A stretch of 16,270 bases of DNA from Hodarchaeum sp048939265 (GCA_048939265.1 JBHLPQ010000080.1:1-16270); one strand, 5' to 3'; counted from the first letter of the stretch, positions 1-8,018 are shown. Made by a program: numbers and translations. The notes: generated by a model not told the origin, from the letters alone.

Positions 1-28
1 TCTTTGTCATTGTGATGAACGTAGTTAA

Positions 29-220
29 ACATACAGCGATGATACTTATCATCCCCAAGGTAATTGCTCATTAAATTTCGTTTGCTGTGCTATCCAAATC
101 GATAAACATCGTGTACGCATGTTTACTAACCTTATCACGATTCCTGATAAAACAGAAACCTCTTTATCTGGAAAGGAAGATTCAAAGCTTTTCTCCCTAG
201 ATACAATACTTGATCAATAG
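29..220 (+). CDS. possible C-terminal end of an unrecognised plus-strand gene
   Basis: A 63-codon open frame runs from just after a TAA at 26-28 to a TAG at 218-220 and ends 16 nt before the convergent tmcA stop. It has no ATG, GTG or TTG near its beginning; the first in-frame ATG is at 119. The translation is mixed polar and hydrophobic, with a CC pair, ending LFSLDTILDQ, and looks more protein-like than the other five frames here. It could be the tail of a gene whose upstream part lies in another frame, a decayed gene, or chance. I recognise no family. Confidence 0.2.
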   Translation, partial: TYSDDTYHPQGNCSLNFVCCAIQIDKHRVRMFTNLITIPDKTETSLSGKEDSKLFSLDTILDQ

Positions 221-236
221 GATTTCTTCGCCAAGA

Positions 237-2363
237 TTAGAGATACTCTTGCTCGAGTTTAACCACAGCTTTCTCTAACAGACTATTAGCTGTTTTCCAC
301 TTCAATCCTACTTTACTTAATGTTTGCCCCCAAGTCCTTCCTTGGAGAATACGCGTTACTAATAATGCTTCTTGACTTGAGCTGAGTTTAATTCTCTTTT
401 GTGATAAAAAGTATTTAGTTGCTAACTCATAAATTACATCAACTGCAAGTAAAAAGTTTAAATGTCCTTTTAGATAATTTTTCAATCGAATTTTTCCGCT
501 AGAGGTGATTTTAGGTGTATAATCAGGAACAGGGCTGCAACTCTTAAGAATTTGGATTACCAATTCTGGTTTCATAGAATGTAATGATTGTTTGAGTAAG
601 GCTATGAACTGTAAAAGAAAATCTGCGGATGCTTGACTAACAATGGTGTCTGCAGAAGAATTCAAAGGATGTACCACAACAATATTCCATTCACCTGTTT
701 CTAATGTTTGAATAGGGCGAATATGAACTGGTTTATAATTGAATTTTCTCCAAAATTTCATTAATTTCACAGTTGCACCATAACTTACACCAACCCAATC
801 ATAGGATGCAAATAACTGATCATGTTGCTCTATAGCTAAACGGCCAAAGCCTTTGTTAACAATACTTGGATGGACTGCTATTCTAACAATTCTTAATCCA
901 CTTAGCTTAGCAAATTCCTCTGAAAAGTGACGTATGGAAACAGTTGAGATGAGATTTCCCTTGATGAATTTTCCAGAAGAGATTTCTTGTATTTCTTCCC
1001 TTCTCATCCCTCCTTCTTCAGCTAATTGACTGGATACAAGTAAATTTTCTTTTTGATTCCCTTTACCATAAACCCCAGTTAGAAAATGTTTTCCCGAGTC
1101 AGCTATCACTAGTAAGTCGTTTGGTTGATTGCGATAATGGGCATAAATTAAAAGGCTGAAAAGCTGTTTGAGATGTGGCAATCCGTCATCCGAAAATAGG
1201 TATTCTGGATCTTTATAGACCTGCAGTTTCACATCTTTTCTCTCAATGATTTGAGAATCAATTATCTGTGGATCTAATTCAACATCCAAAAGAAAAATAT
1301 TGTTTAACAGCTTTTCTATTGAGTCTCCTTGCATATATCGTATTGGTTGATTTAATGTAAACTCAATATAATGGGTCTGTTTCTGATTTCTCAGGTAATG
1401 AAGAAATTTGTGTTGAAAACTCCTTCCTGCGCCTTCGTATCCATGAACAGTTGATAGAAATATTGTTTTAGCACTAGCTTTAGCAACTTTCTTCAGTATG
1501 TCTATTGGAATTGCTGCTGCTTCATCAATAACGAATAAATCCGTTTTCGCACGATCATCAATCTCACTTGGCCAAATGTAAGAAACCTTTGAATTATCAG
1601 TGTATATCGCCGAAACTAAACCCTCTTGTCTTTTTTCCCGAAACTTTATATTATTAGAAGTTAATCCTCTGGAAAGGAAATCAAACAATATCTGAACATT
1701 TGTGAGATGGGGGGAGGAAATTATTGCTCTAAATAGTTGTTTATCCTTTTTTATTATTAGTTGGGATATTAATAGTCCTATAGAAGCTGATTTTCCTCTT
1801 CCTCTATTTGCTAATACAATGAAACAGCTTTTAGGATATTTGGCGTCTAAATATATATCAAGAATGCTATTGATAATTCTTTTTTGGTCAAGAGTAACAG
1901 CAATATCATTAATTTGATCTGAAAGATTGATTTGATATGGCATAGGATTGAAGCGGGAAGCTATCTCTGTGAAATCTATGTTTCTGGTTTCACATTGAGA
2001 ATTATTCTTGATATTCTTAAGAAACCAATTTAATAAAACTGATTTTTTTCTTGGTATCTCTGCCTCATAATCACGATTAATTGAATAAACCCATTCAGAT
2101 TGAGGAAGACCTAGAACGAAAATCAGACCACCTCCTCGAACAGCTTCCAGTAGAATATTTATCTTATTAGGTTCAAATCTTTCACGGAGGTCAATTAGGA
2201 GGAAATCTACAGTTTGACCTAAAATTGTAGAAATATCGCTTGTAGTTATTCTTTTTACATTTTTAAACTTTAAAAAAAAATGATTTAAATTATTAAATAT
2301 TGATTGACTTTTTTTACCCTCTAGTATAACCAATCCGCTTAGATGGGCATACTTCATTTCCAA
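237..2363 (-). CDS. tmcA: tRNA(Met) cytidine acetyltransferase TmcA
   Basis: TmcA (Nat10/Kre33 family) uses acetyl-CoA and ATP to make N4-acetylcytidine in RNA: the wobble C34 of elongator tRNA-Met in bacteria, and also other tRNA and rRNA sites in archaea. The 708-residue protein shows the family order: an N-terminal alpha/beta domain, a RecA-like helicase module with Walker A GRGKS near residues 188-192 and Walker B DEAAAIP at 280-286, the STVHGYEGAGR motif near 304, then a GNAT domain with the acetyl-CoA loop RIAVHP..NKGFGRLA near 494-510, and a C-terminal RNA-binding tail. The called start is a TTG at 2363; an ATG two codons later at 2357 is equally possible. The frame stays open upstream to about 2468 without a standard start codon, so the N terminus is uncertain. 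It is the last gene of the minus-strand cluster, after a 118-nt gap, and may have its own promoter. Confidence 0.93.
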   Translation of the reverse strand: MEMKYAHLSGLVILEGKKSQSIFNNLNHFFLKFKNVKRITTSDISTILGQTVDFLLIDLRERFEPNKINILLEAVRGGGLIFVLGLPQSEWVYSINRDYEAEIPRKKSVLLNWFLKNIKNNSQCETRNIDFTEIASRFNPMPYQINLSDQINDIAVTLDQKRIINSILDIYLDAKYPKSCFIVLANRGRGKSASIGLLISQLIIKKDKQLFRAIISSPHLTNVQILFDFLSRGLTSNNIKFREKRQEGLVSAIYTDNSKVSYIWPSEIDDRAKTDLFVIDEAAAIPIDILKKVAKASAKTIFLSTVHGYEGAGRSFQHKFLHYLRNQKQTHYIEFTLNQPIRYMQGDSIEKLLNNIFLLDVELDPQIIDSQIIERKDVKLQVYKDPEYLFSDDGLPHLKQLFSLLIYAHYRNQPNDLLVIADSGKHFLTGVYGKGNQKENLLVSSQLAEEGGMRREEIQEISSGKFIKGNLISTVSIRHFSEEFAKLSGLRIVRIAVHPSIVNKGFGRLAIEQHDQLFASYDWVGVSYGATVKLMKFWRKFNYKPVHIRPIQTLETGEWNIVVVHPLNSSADTIVSQASADFLLQFIALLKQSLHSMKPELVIQILKSCSPVPDYTPKITSSGKIRLKNYLKGHLNFLLAVDVIYELATKYFLSQKRIKLSSSQEALLVTRILQGRTWGQTLSKVGLKWKTANSLLEKAVVKLEQEYL

Positions 2364-2410
2364 ACAATGCTGAAGAAACTTGGAATAGATCGTTGTGGCT
2401 TCTTTTTCAT
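2354..2410 (-). CDS. possible 18-codon leader peptide before tmcA
   Basis: In the 118-nt gap before tmcA, an ATG at 2410 opens an 18-residue frame beginning MKKKPQRS and ending FFSIVWK. Its TGA overlaps the second possible tmcA start in an ATGA arrangement (2354-2357), a layout typical of translational coupling. No strong Shine-Dalgarno precedes it, and so short a frame can arise by chance. A function is not implied. Confidence 0.15.
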   Translation of the reverse strand: MKKKPQRSIPSFFSIVWK

Positions 2411-2481
2411 TTTTAAAAAGATATAATGTCCTTTGATAACTCTGGGTATAGCCCTGAGACAGTTTTTATCAACCTTTCTTA

Positions 2482-3036
2482 TTAATCTACTTCTATCTTT
2501 TTAACTCTTCCCTTTACTTTCTCGAGAATCTCATTACACACTTGAAGAGCCATTTCATGCTCCTTCTTAATGGATTCAACTTCAGAAATTATTTTCCTCT
2601 GTTCTGAGTGTGATATATTATTATCAAGACGTTTTTTTATCGTATTTAGACGCGGAAAACTACTACAGACATGTAGTTCTGATACTTCCCTGCTTGGTTT
2701 ACGTATTAATTCTGCAACATCAGGGAATAACGTGTAATATAACCTCGGTCTTCCTCTTCCTGACCCTGGGCGTTGTTTTCCCACAACTAAGTTGTGTTTC
2801 TTTAGAACTTCCAAGTGTCTAATGATTGATTGAGGGTGATCATCCAATCGTTTCACGAGCTCATTCACGAAACCCTCTCCGAGTGCTAATTCAGCTAGCA
2901 TACGTCTTCGCGTCCGATTAGCCAATAGATGAAGAATCTCATCAATCTCATCCATTGCAAAAGCACTTTTATTTTCAATTTGGTAGGAAAGGATCTTCAA
3001 TATTAATTCAATTTCATTTAAGGGATCTTTACTCAT
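2482..3036 (-). CDS. ArsR-type winged-helix transcriptional regulator
   Basis: A 184-residue DNA-binding protein. Residues about 30-105 form an ArsR/HTH_20-like winged helix: helix LLANRTRRRMLAEL, a turn, recognition helix DHPQSIIRHLEVLKKHNLV, then a wing rich in Gly and Arg (GSGRGRPRLYYTL). The C-terminal part, about 125-175, is charged and predicted helical, probably a dimerising coiled coil. No cysteine cluster typical of metal-sensing ArsR proteins is present (a single Cys near 124 and another near 167), so a metal sensor is unlikely. The ATG at 3036 lies 13 nt after the stop of the PAC2-family gene, which indicates cotranscription with the chaperone/ATPase genes. It may regulate this operon itself. 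The role is inferred from domain and position only. Confidence 0.75.
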   Translation of the reverse strand: MSKDPLNEIELILKILSYQIENKSAFAMDEIDEILHLLANRTRRRMLAELALGEGFVNELVKRLDDHPQSIIRHLEVLKKHNLVVGKQRPGSGRGRPRLYYTLFPDVAELIRKPSREVSELHVCSSFPRLNTIKKRLDNNISHSEQRKIISEVESIKKEHEMALQVCNEILEKVKGRVKKIEVD

Positions 3037-3049
3037 CTTTTACCATCTC

Positions 3050-3844
3050 TTAGATAAAACCTGGATCAAAGCCCTGATTTTGCTTTTCTGGAGTTTTCTC
3101 ATCTTTAGGTTGCTTATATATTCGACGAAACTCTTGAGATCTTCTCTCTAATTCATTGAAATCTCTTTTTATTCCCCACTGGTGAGTTAAGACCTTTAAT
3201 AATTCAAGGGAGGATATTGGGTCATAATCAGAAAATGCATCTACTGCAAGTATTTCAACTGGGATATTTCCATTGTAGCTCCGGTATGTCAGGAAGGAAC
3301 TAGCTATTTGACCCATCAGCGTAAAATTAGCTAGTTTTTCATTTTGAACTTTGATTTCAAAATCTGATGATGTAATTCTATGAACTTGCGGTTTTTGTTC
3401 AATGTCACGCTTATGATTATATACTCCATCAAGTAGAAATATTTTTGTGACTTTTAATTGCTGATAAAATCTATATAACTCCTCTGATAACCTATAGCTG
3501 ATTACATCAGGTATAGCAAAATTGCTTGTTGTAAGAATAACATCGTTAGAACCAATTTTTGACTGAAGAATTGTTATGGGAAGTAATATTTCTCCAGAAT
3601 CCATTTGTACCATTTCATTAAAGTAGCTTGAAAAAAAGCCTGCAAGTTTTCTTGTATCCTGACTCATTCTTTGAATTTCTTTAGTGATCATTCTAGCGAC
3701 AGATCCGTAGTACCCTAGCATTTCGATTACAACAGTCCCCGCAAGAGGTTTAGGTTCACCTTGCTTTATAAATTTGAGATTTTCTTCCTCTTCGGCCTTT
3801 TCAAGCCAATCTTCAATTTCTCCAGTCAGGTTTTCGAGATGCAA
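3050..3844 (-). CDS. PAC2-family protein (proteasome assembly chaperone-like)
   Basis: A 264-residue protein that fits the PAC2 family: an early beta strand and glycine turn (AGTVVIEMLGYYGSVARM, near 36-53) in the place of the family's GFPG.GNVG segment, a central strand ending LLDGVY near 140, and a later helix plus strand (TLMGQIASSFLTYRSY, VEILAVDA) followed by D-P-I-S-SLELLKVL, as in PAC2 proteins. Eukaryotic relatives Pba1 and Pba2 assemble the 20S proteasome; archaeal PbaA/PbaB are homologues whose roles are less settled. The start is a TTG at 3844, because an in-frame TGA lies just upstream and GGATGA sits at a ribosome-binding distance. It follows cdc48 by 24 nt. The C terminus ends GFI, with an aromatic in the next-to-last position, a weak match to the HbYX proteasome-docking tail. 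The family call is by pattern and is not certain. Confidence 0.6.
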   Translation of the reverse strand: MHLENLTGEIEDWLEKAEEEENLKFIKQGEPKPLAGTVVIEMLGYYGSVARMITKEIQRMSQDTRKLAGFFSSYFNEMVQMDSGEILLPITILQSKIGSNDVILTTSNFAIPDVISYRLSEELYRFYQQLKVTKIFLLDGVYNHKRDIEQKPQVHRITSSDFEIKVQNEKLANFTLMGQIASSFLTYRSYNGNIPVEILAVDAFSDYDPISSLELLKVLTHQWGIKRDFNELERRSQEFRRIYKQPKDEKTPEKQNQGFDPGFI

Positions 3845-3868
3845 AGTAGTTCATCCATATAATGTATT

Positions 3869-6061
3869 TTATCCTTTTTTAGTCATTCGAGTTTTATAAT
3901 ACTCAAGGGCTTCTGTCATGTGAGACAATTTAATTTTAAGCTGCTGATCTTTAATGAATTCAGTTCTTTCTGTGTGTGTCATCTTTTCCAAGGTCTCTTT
4001 ATTGCTTGCAAGGAATTGATTAATGGCCAAGAAGGTTGCTCGATTGATTACTCCTTTAAGATCAGCACCACTAAACCCTTCTGTTTTTTTGGCAATGTCT
4101 GGTAATAATATATGAGTAGATATGGGTTTCTTCCTTGTTAACACTTGCAATACCTCTTCACGAGCCTTTTCATCTGGCAATGGGAGTTCAATAACTCGTT
4201 CAAATCTACCAGGTCTTAATAGAGCTGGATCGAGGATATCAGGGCGATTAGAAGCAGCAACAACTATAACGTCAACTAATTCCTCCAAACCATCCATTTC
4301 GGTTAAGAAAGTAGTCACAATCCGATCTGTGACTCCAGAATCGGAAATATTAGTTCTGCGTGATGGAAGTAAAGCATCAATCTCATCAAAAAAGACAATA
4401 CATGGAGCACTGATTTTAGCTTTACGAAATGTTTCCTGAATTGCCTTTTCACTCTCCCCAACCCACTTTGAATGAATTTCTGAACCTTTCATGTAGATAA
4501 AATTCCTAGCTGATTCACTTGCGATTGCTCGAACTAACAGAGTTTTTCCTGTTCCTGGTGGACCAGTTAACAGTATTCCCCGAGGAATTTCAGCGTCTAA
4601 ATGATTGAATATCATGGGGTATCTAGAAGGCCACTCGATAATTTCTTTCAATTCTTGTTTTATTCCATCTAGACCTCCAACTTCATCCCATGTCACAGTG
4701 GGAACATCTACAAAGACTTCTCTGAGAGCACTAGGCTTTACTTCTGTTAAGGCAAAATCAAAATCTTCTGGCAAAACTGATATTTGATTGATAATATCTA
4801 GAGAGATTTCCTCACCCCAAACAATTTTTGGAAAAACCCGTCTAATTGCATGCATTCCAGCTTCCTTCGTTAACGAGAGTAAATCTGCTCCTACAAATCC
4901 ATGAGTTCGAGTTGCTAGCTCTTCTAGATTCACTGTATCAGCGAGAGGCATAGATCGTGTATGGATCTCTAGAATGGACAGACGACCATTCTTATTAGGA
5001 ATTCCAATTTCGATTTCTCGATCAAAGCGACCAGGTCGACGTAAGGCTGGATCTATTGCATTAGGACGATTAGTTGCTCCAATGACGATTATTTGACCGC
5101 GACTTTCTAAACCGTCCATCAATGCTAGCATTTGAGCAACAACTCTTCTTTCCATTTCTCCGGATGATTTTTCGTCACGCTTAGGGGTAATGCTGTCAAT
5201 TTCATCAATAAATAAGATACTAGGAGATTTTTCTTCAGCTTCCTTGAAGATCTCACGAATTCTTTTTTCACTTCCCCCGTGGTATACTGACATAACTTCG
5301 GGGCCTGAAACATCAATGAAATGAGATTCGGTTTCACTTGCCACTGCTTTTGCTAATAAAGTTTTTCCAGTGCCAGGAGGACCATAAAGAAGAACACCCT
5401 TTGGTGGTTCTACCCCTAAACGTTGAAATAATTCAGGATATCGCATAGGGAGTTCAACCATTTCCCTAACCCGTTGAATTGTATCATCTAATCCCCCTAT
5501 ATCTTCATATGCTATCTTTGGTATTTGTTTGTAACCTGTCGTTGCTTCTTCAGAAATAGACGTTGAAGATATTTCAATCACGGTGTTTTGATCTATGAAG
5601 ACAGAATCTTGCCTCGGTTTTATATCAATTACATTATATTCAAAAAGGTTACCCATGTATTCTAAACGAATTTTATCATCAAGAGAGAAAGCTCTTCCTT
5701 GGAGTTCGCGGTGTAAATATCCTTCGATACCCTTCAGGATATTTCCCGTCGTAGGAGCAAAAATAATTTTCTCTGCTGCTGCTGTAGATGCTTTTCGAAT
5801 AGTGACAAGCTCATCTAGGCGAACTCCCGCATTAGATCTGGTTGTTGCATCAATTGATATAGTGGACTCTTTTTCTTCAGTACTATAAGCGGGCCAAGCA
5901 ATTGCAGTCGTCTTCTTCCCCGTGGATCCCTCTATTAATAATACGTCTCCAGAGGAAAGTTTTAACTCCTTCATATGTGCTTTAGAGATCCGAGCCATGC
6001 CGCGACCGACATCACGGTAATGCGCTTCTTTAACCTTTAACTTAAGTTCAGTGGATTTCAT
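3869..6061 (-). CDS. cdc48: Cdc48/p97/VAT-type AAA+ unfoldase
   Basis: A 730-residue cytosolic hexameric ATPase that unfolds proteins or extracts them from complexes, feeding the proteasome and other pathways. The N domain (about 1-95, double-psi barrel, with EAHYRDVGRGMARIS) and a second beta subdomain (about 100-170) precede two AAA+ rings. D1 has GPPGTGKT at 227-234, DEID at 286-289 and the second region of homology GATNRP...RRPGRFDRE near 328-349. D2 has GPPGTGKT at 500-507, DEID at 559-562, ASNRPD and LRPGRFE. Pore loops are M-S-V-Y-H-G-G-S-E in D1 and S-K-W-V-G-E-S-E in D2. All catalytic elements are intact and the length is normal for VAT-type proteins. The C terminus (RMTKKG) lacks an HbYX tail. 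It lies 36 nt after hsp20; a GGAGAT stands upstream of the ATG at slightly long spacing. Confidence 0.96.
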   Translation of the reverse strand: MKSTELKLKVKEAHYRDVGRGMARISKAHMKELKLSSGDVLLIEGSTGKKTTAIAWPAYSTEEKESTISIDATTRSNAGVRLDELVTIRKASTAAAEKIIFAPTTGNILKGIEGYLHRELQGRAFSLDDKIRLEYMGNLFEYNVIDIKPRQDSVFIDQNTVIEISSTSISEEATTGYKQIPKIAYEDIGGLDDTIQRVREMVELPMRYPELFQRLGVEPPKGVLLYGPPGTGKTLLAKAVASETESHFIDVSGPEVMSVYHGGSEKRIREIFKEAEEKSPSILFIDEIDSITPKRDEKSSGEMERRVVAQMLALMDGLESRGQIIVIGATNRPNAIDPALRRPGRFDREIEIGIPNKNGRLSILEIHTRSMPLADTVNLEELATRTHGFVGADLLSLTKEAGMHAIRRVFPKIVWGEEISLDIINQISVLPEDFDFALTEVKPSALREVFVDVPTVTWDEVGGLDGIKQELKEIIEWPSRYPMIFNHLDAEIPRGILLTGPPGTGKTLLVRAIASESARNFIYMKGSEIHSKWVGESEKAIQETFRKAKISAPCIVFFDEIDALLPSRRTNISDSGVTDRIVTTFLTEMDGLEELVDVIVVAASNRPDILDPALLRPGRFERVIELPLPDEKAREEVLQVLTRKKPISTHILLPDIAKKTEGFSGADLKGVINRATFLAINQFLASNKETLEKMTHTERTEFIKDQQLKIKLSHMTEALEYYKTRMTKKG

Positions 6062-6097
6062 TAGAAAATCGGATCTCCAAATTTTTCTAGACTAGGA

Positions 6098-6739
6098 TCA
6101 ATCCACATGGACTTTTTTTCCAGTTTTGTTTACAGAGACATTTTTCTTCAATTCAACTTCGAGAACACCGTTTTTAAATTTTGCAGAAGCGGATTCAGGA
6201 AGAACAACCGAGGGGAGATCCAGTTCCTTGTAATATTTTCGTTTTTTATCAATTGATTCAGCTTGGATCAATAGACTATTCTCTGTGGCAGATAAATCAA
6301 TATCTCTCTTTGAAACACCTGGTATTTCTGCAATGACGCGCAAGACATCAATATCATCAATAATATCTATTAGAGGTTCTCTTTCATAAGATGGCTGCAG
6401 CCCAGGACCACTACCTGTCACTTTTCGAGGATTATTTCCAAATCGTTCAACATGGGGTCGTCCATCTGGCCCCTTAGTCATTCTAAACCCCCAAACAAAA
6501 CCTGGGAATTTTGAATTATCACTTTCATCCAATAAGTCTCGTACATTAAACCGTCGAAAAATATCCTCAAGAAAGTAATCCATCTGATCCCAGATGTTTT
6601 CAAAGTTGAATCCACCAAATTGATTCATAAAATTCCGAAAAAAATCATCAAACGGATTTTCTCGAGGACGTCGCCGTGGGTGACGATCCTCATCGTCATA
6701 ATTGTCACCAGTGGGATCTGACATTTTATTTAACTCCAT
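6098..6739 (-). CDS. hsp20: Hsp20/alpha-crystallin small heat-shock protein
   Basis: A 213-residue ATP-independent holdase that binds unfolding proteins. The alpha-crystallin domain occupies about 118-205: EPLIDIIDD, VIAEIPGVSKRDIDLSA, then SAKFKNGVLEVELKK, the family's G-V-L signature. The tail KVHVD supplies a V-x-V version of the I-x-I oligomerisation motif. The N-terminal arm (1-115) is unusually long, with an acidic/basic stretch and an aromatic segment rich in Phe and Asn (FFRNFMNQFGGFNFENIWDQ), probably disordered and used in oligomer or substrate contacts. The longest frame starts at ATG 6739. A second ATG at 6724 has GGAG nine nt upstream and is the better start on ribosome-binding grounds. 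It is the first gene of the cluster, followed by cdc48. Confidence 0.93.
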   Translation of the reverse strand: MELNKMSDPTGDNYDDEDRHPRRRPRENPFDDFFRNFMNQFGGFNFENIWDQMDYFLEDIFRRFNVRDLLDESDNSKFPGFVWGFRMTKGPDGRPHVERFGNNPRKVTGSGPGLQPSYEREPLIDIIDDIDVLRVIAEIPGVSKRDIDLSATENSLLIQAESIDKKRKYYKELDLPSVVLPESASAKFKNGVLEVELKKNVSVNKTGKKVHVD

Positions 6740-6755
6740 TTTTAGTTTAATAAGC

Positions 6756-6806
6756 CATATAACGCAATGTTAGTGAATTCACATATACTTTTCGCTTCAT
6801 GTGAAT
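6756..6806 (-). promoter_or_regulatory. hsp20-cdc48 operon promoter with repeated ATTCACAT boxes
   Basis: On the minus strand a TATA-like GTTATATG lies at 6756-6763, about 20 nt before ATG 6739, so transcription should begin at or just past that ATG. Directly upstream are a perfect 10-bp palindrome GTGAATTCAC (6773-6782) and two ATTCACAT boxes in opposite orientation (6777-6784 and 6799-6806). A third copy lies at 6886-6893. The position just behind the TATA box suits an operator. No binding protein is known from the sequence; the ArsR-type protein of the same operon is a candidate by position only. Confidence 0.4.
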
Positions 6807-7190
6807 AAAAACATTTGGGGGTATTTAATCCTTTAGTAGGAAGATTTACAATTTGATAGATATTAAAATTCATACTAAATTTTAAATTCACATTAGATGA
6901 AGTAAAACTTGAATATTCTAAGATCAATATTGGAGATTATGAGTCCAGTAACAACTTAAAAAATCAACAATCAAACCATTTTTTTAAAAAAAATACGATT
7001 TCAAAGAGTTAAAAGAATTCAAAAATCAAGATAAATTGGTATTGTCTGGAATATGACCCTTCCCGCTTTTTATCGGGGTGTGTTTATAATTAATATTGAG
7101 AGATTTCAAAAAGGGAAAGATGAAAAAATTCATTGAGTCAACTTTGTAATAAGCATTATAAGACCATTTTTATCCAAGATAATAGTGATA

Positions 7191-7245
7191 ACATATATCA
7201 ATGGGAAATTTTGGTAAGGATCCCTGAATAAATAGAAGTATGGAG
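7191..7245 (+). promoter_or_regulatory. probable promoter and ribosome-binding site of the coiled-coil gene pair
   Basis: A TATA-like ACATATAT at 7191-7198 would start transcription near 7222, giving a leader of about 30 nt. GGAG at 7242-7245 ends eight nt before the ATG at 7254 and fixes that start well. Other AT-rich boxes upstream (for example around 7083-7097) are possible alternatives. Confidence 0.35.
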
Positions 7246-7253
7246 ATATCATC

Positions 7254-8018
7254 ATGAGTACCCCCAAATCCGCGGAAGAAATAAGAAAATTGGAGCTTAG
7301 CTTGGAGGAATTAGTAAATAAATTTCAGGGCCGAGTTCAGTTGATACGAGAAGATCTAAGATCTCTTGTGAAAGATATCGAATCCCTTAGAAATTACATA
7401 GATGAACGACGACGAATGTCTAACGATTATACTCGGGAGATTTCCGATCTGACAAATGATCTTCAAACGTTTAATAGAGAAATTGGACAGATCGAAAATG
7501 AAATTGTTTCACTTCAGAATAATATAGACTTGGTAAATTCTCAAGTATCCCAAATTCAATCTGATTTACTTGGAGACAAAAATAAGTATGGAATACTTGA
7601 CTCAGAAAAAAAGAATAATACAACTACTCTCCAGTCTCTGGAAGTAGAACTGGCATCTTTAGAGAATATTCATCAGGAATTAAAACCCAAGTTTGAAAAC
7701 CGTATGAAAACAATTATGCAGGAACACGACCGATTGGAAGCTGAAAAGTCTCTACTAGCCAATAGATTTCAGGCAATAAGAATTCTATGTTCTAAGGATT
7801 ATATTCAAAGCCCTGAGGTTGGATTAATCAAGTTTTTAGCAAAGAAACCAAGCCCACAATCAACATTGACAGAAATTCGATCAGCTTTAGGTATGGATCT
7901 TAATACATTGAAATCAGTTTTAAAATTACTAGAAACCCGAAAAGTGCTTGCTTTCGATGAACCAGTCGAAACTGTAACCCTTCTGGTTAAGATTGACTTG
8001 TTTGAAAAGGTGTTTTGA
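7254..8018 (+). CDS. coiled-coil protein with C-terminal winged-helix-like domain (A)
   Basis: I do not recognise a named family. Residues about 10-175 of 254 are a long coiled coil: continuous heptad-like spacing of L, I and V, rich in E, K, Q, N and S, without prolines until about 190. After a short linker, residues about 185-254 look like a small winged helix: SPEVGLIKFLAKKP, then TLTEIRSALGMDLNTLKSVL and a recognition-helix-like segment ending LETRKVLAF, then a beta hairpin. No signal peptide or membrane segment is seen. The next gene has the same architecture and overlaps or abuts this stop, so the two products probably form a heteromeric rod. The ATG at 7254 is chosen for its GGAG at proper spacing. 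Structural, chromosomal or cytoskeletal roles are possible, but none is shown by the sequence. Confidence 0.85.
   Translation: MSTPKSAEEIRKLELSLEELVNKFQGRVQLIREDLRSLVKDIESLRNYIDERRRMSNDYTREISDLTNDLQTFNREIGQIENEIVSLQNNIDLVNSQVSQIQSDLLGDKNKYGILDSEKKNNTTTLQSLEVELASLENIHQELKPKFENRMKTIMQEHDRLEAEKSLLANRFQAIRILCSKDYIQSPEVGLIKFLAKKPSPQSTLTEIRSALGMDLNTLKSVLKLLETRKVLAFDEPVETVTLLVKIDLFEKVF

Larger units (their letters stand above)
6740..7253. other. 514-nt gene-free region between divergent clusters
   Basis: This very AT-rich region carries promoters for both flanking clusters. Besides the hsp20 promoter elements it contains a T7A8 tract near 6979-6993 and a short hairpin at 7062-7077 (CCCG, 8-nt loop, CGGG) that is not followed by a U tract. 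A 61-codon minus-strand frame at 6742-6927 has composition like random AT-rich DNA and I do not accept it as a gene. I see no tRNA or other recognisable RNA here. Confidence 0.6.

Noticed and set aside
5125..5337. 70-codon frame on the same strand inside cdc48
   Set aside because: It lies wholly within the D1 ATPase coding sequence in another phase; the Cdc48 frame is unmistakable.
6742..6927. 61-codon minus-strand frame ending two nt before hsp20
   Set aside because: Its composition is that expected from AT-rich noncoding DNA, it lacks a ribosome-binding site, and it overlaps the TATA element and ATTCACAT boxes of hsp20.
7062..7077. CCCG...CGGG hairpin as a transcription terminator
   Set aside because: It has only four pairs, no following U tract, and no gene ends nearby on either strand.
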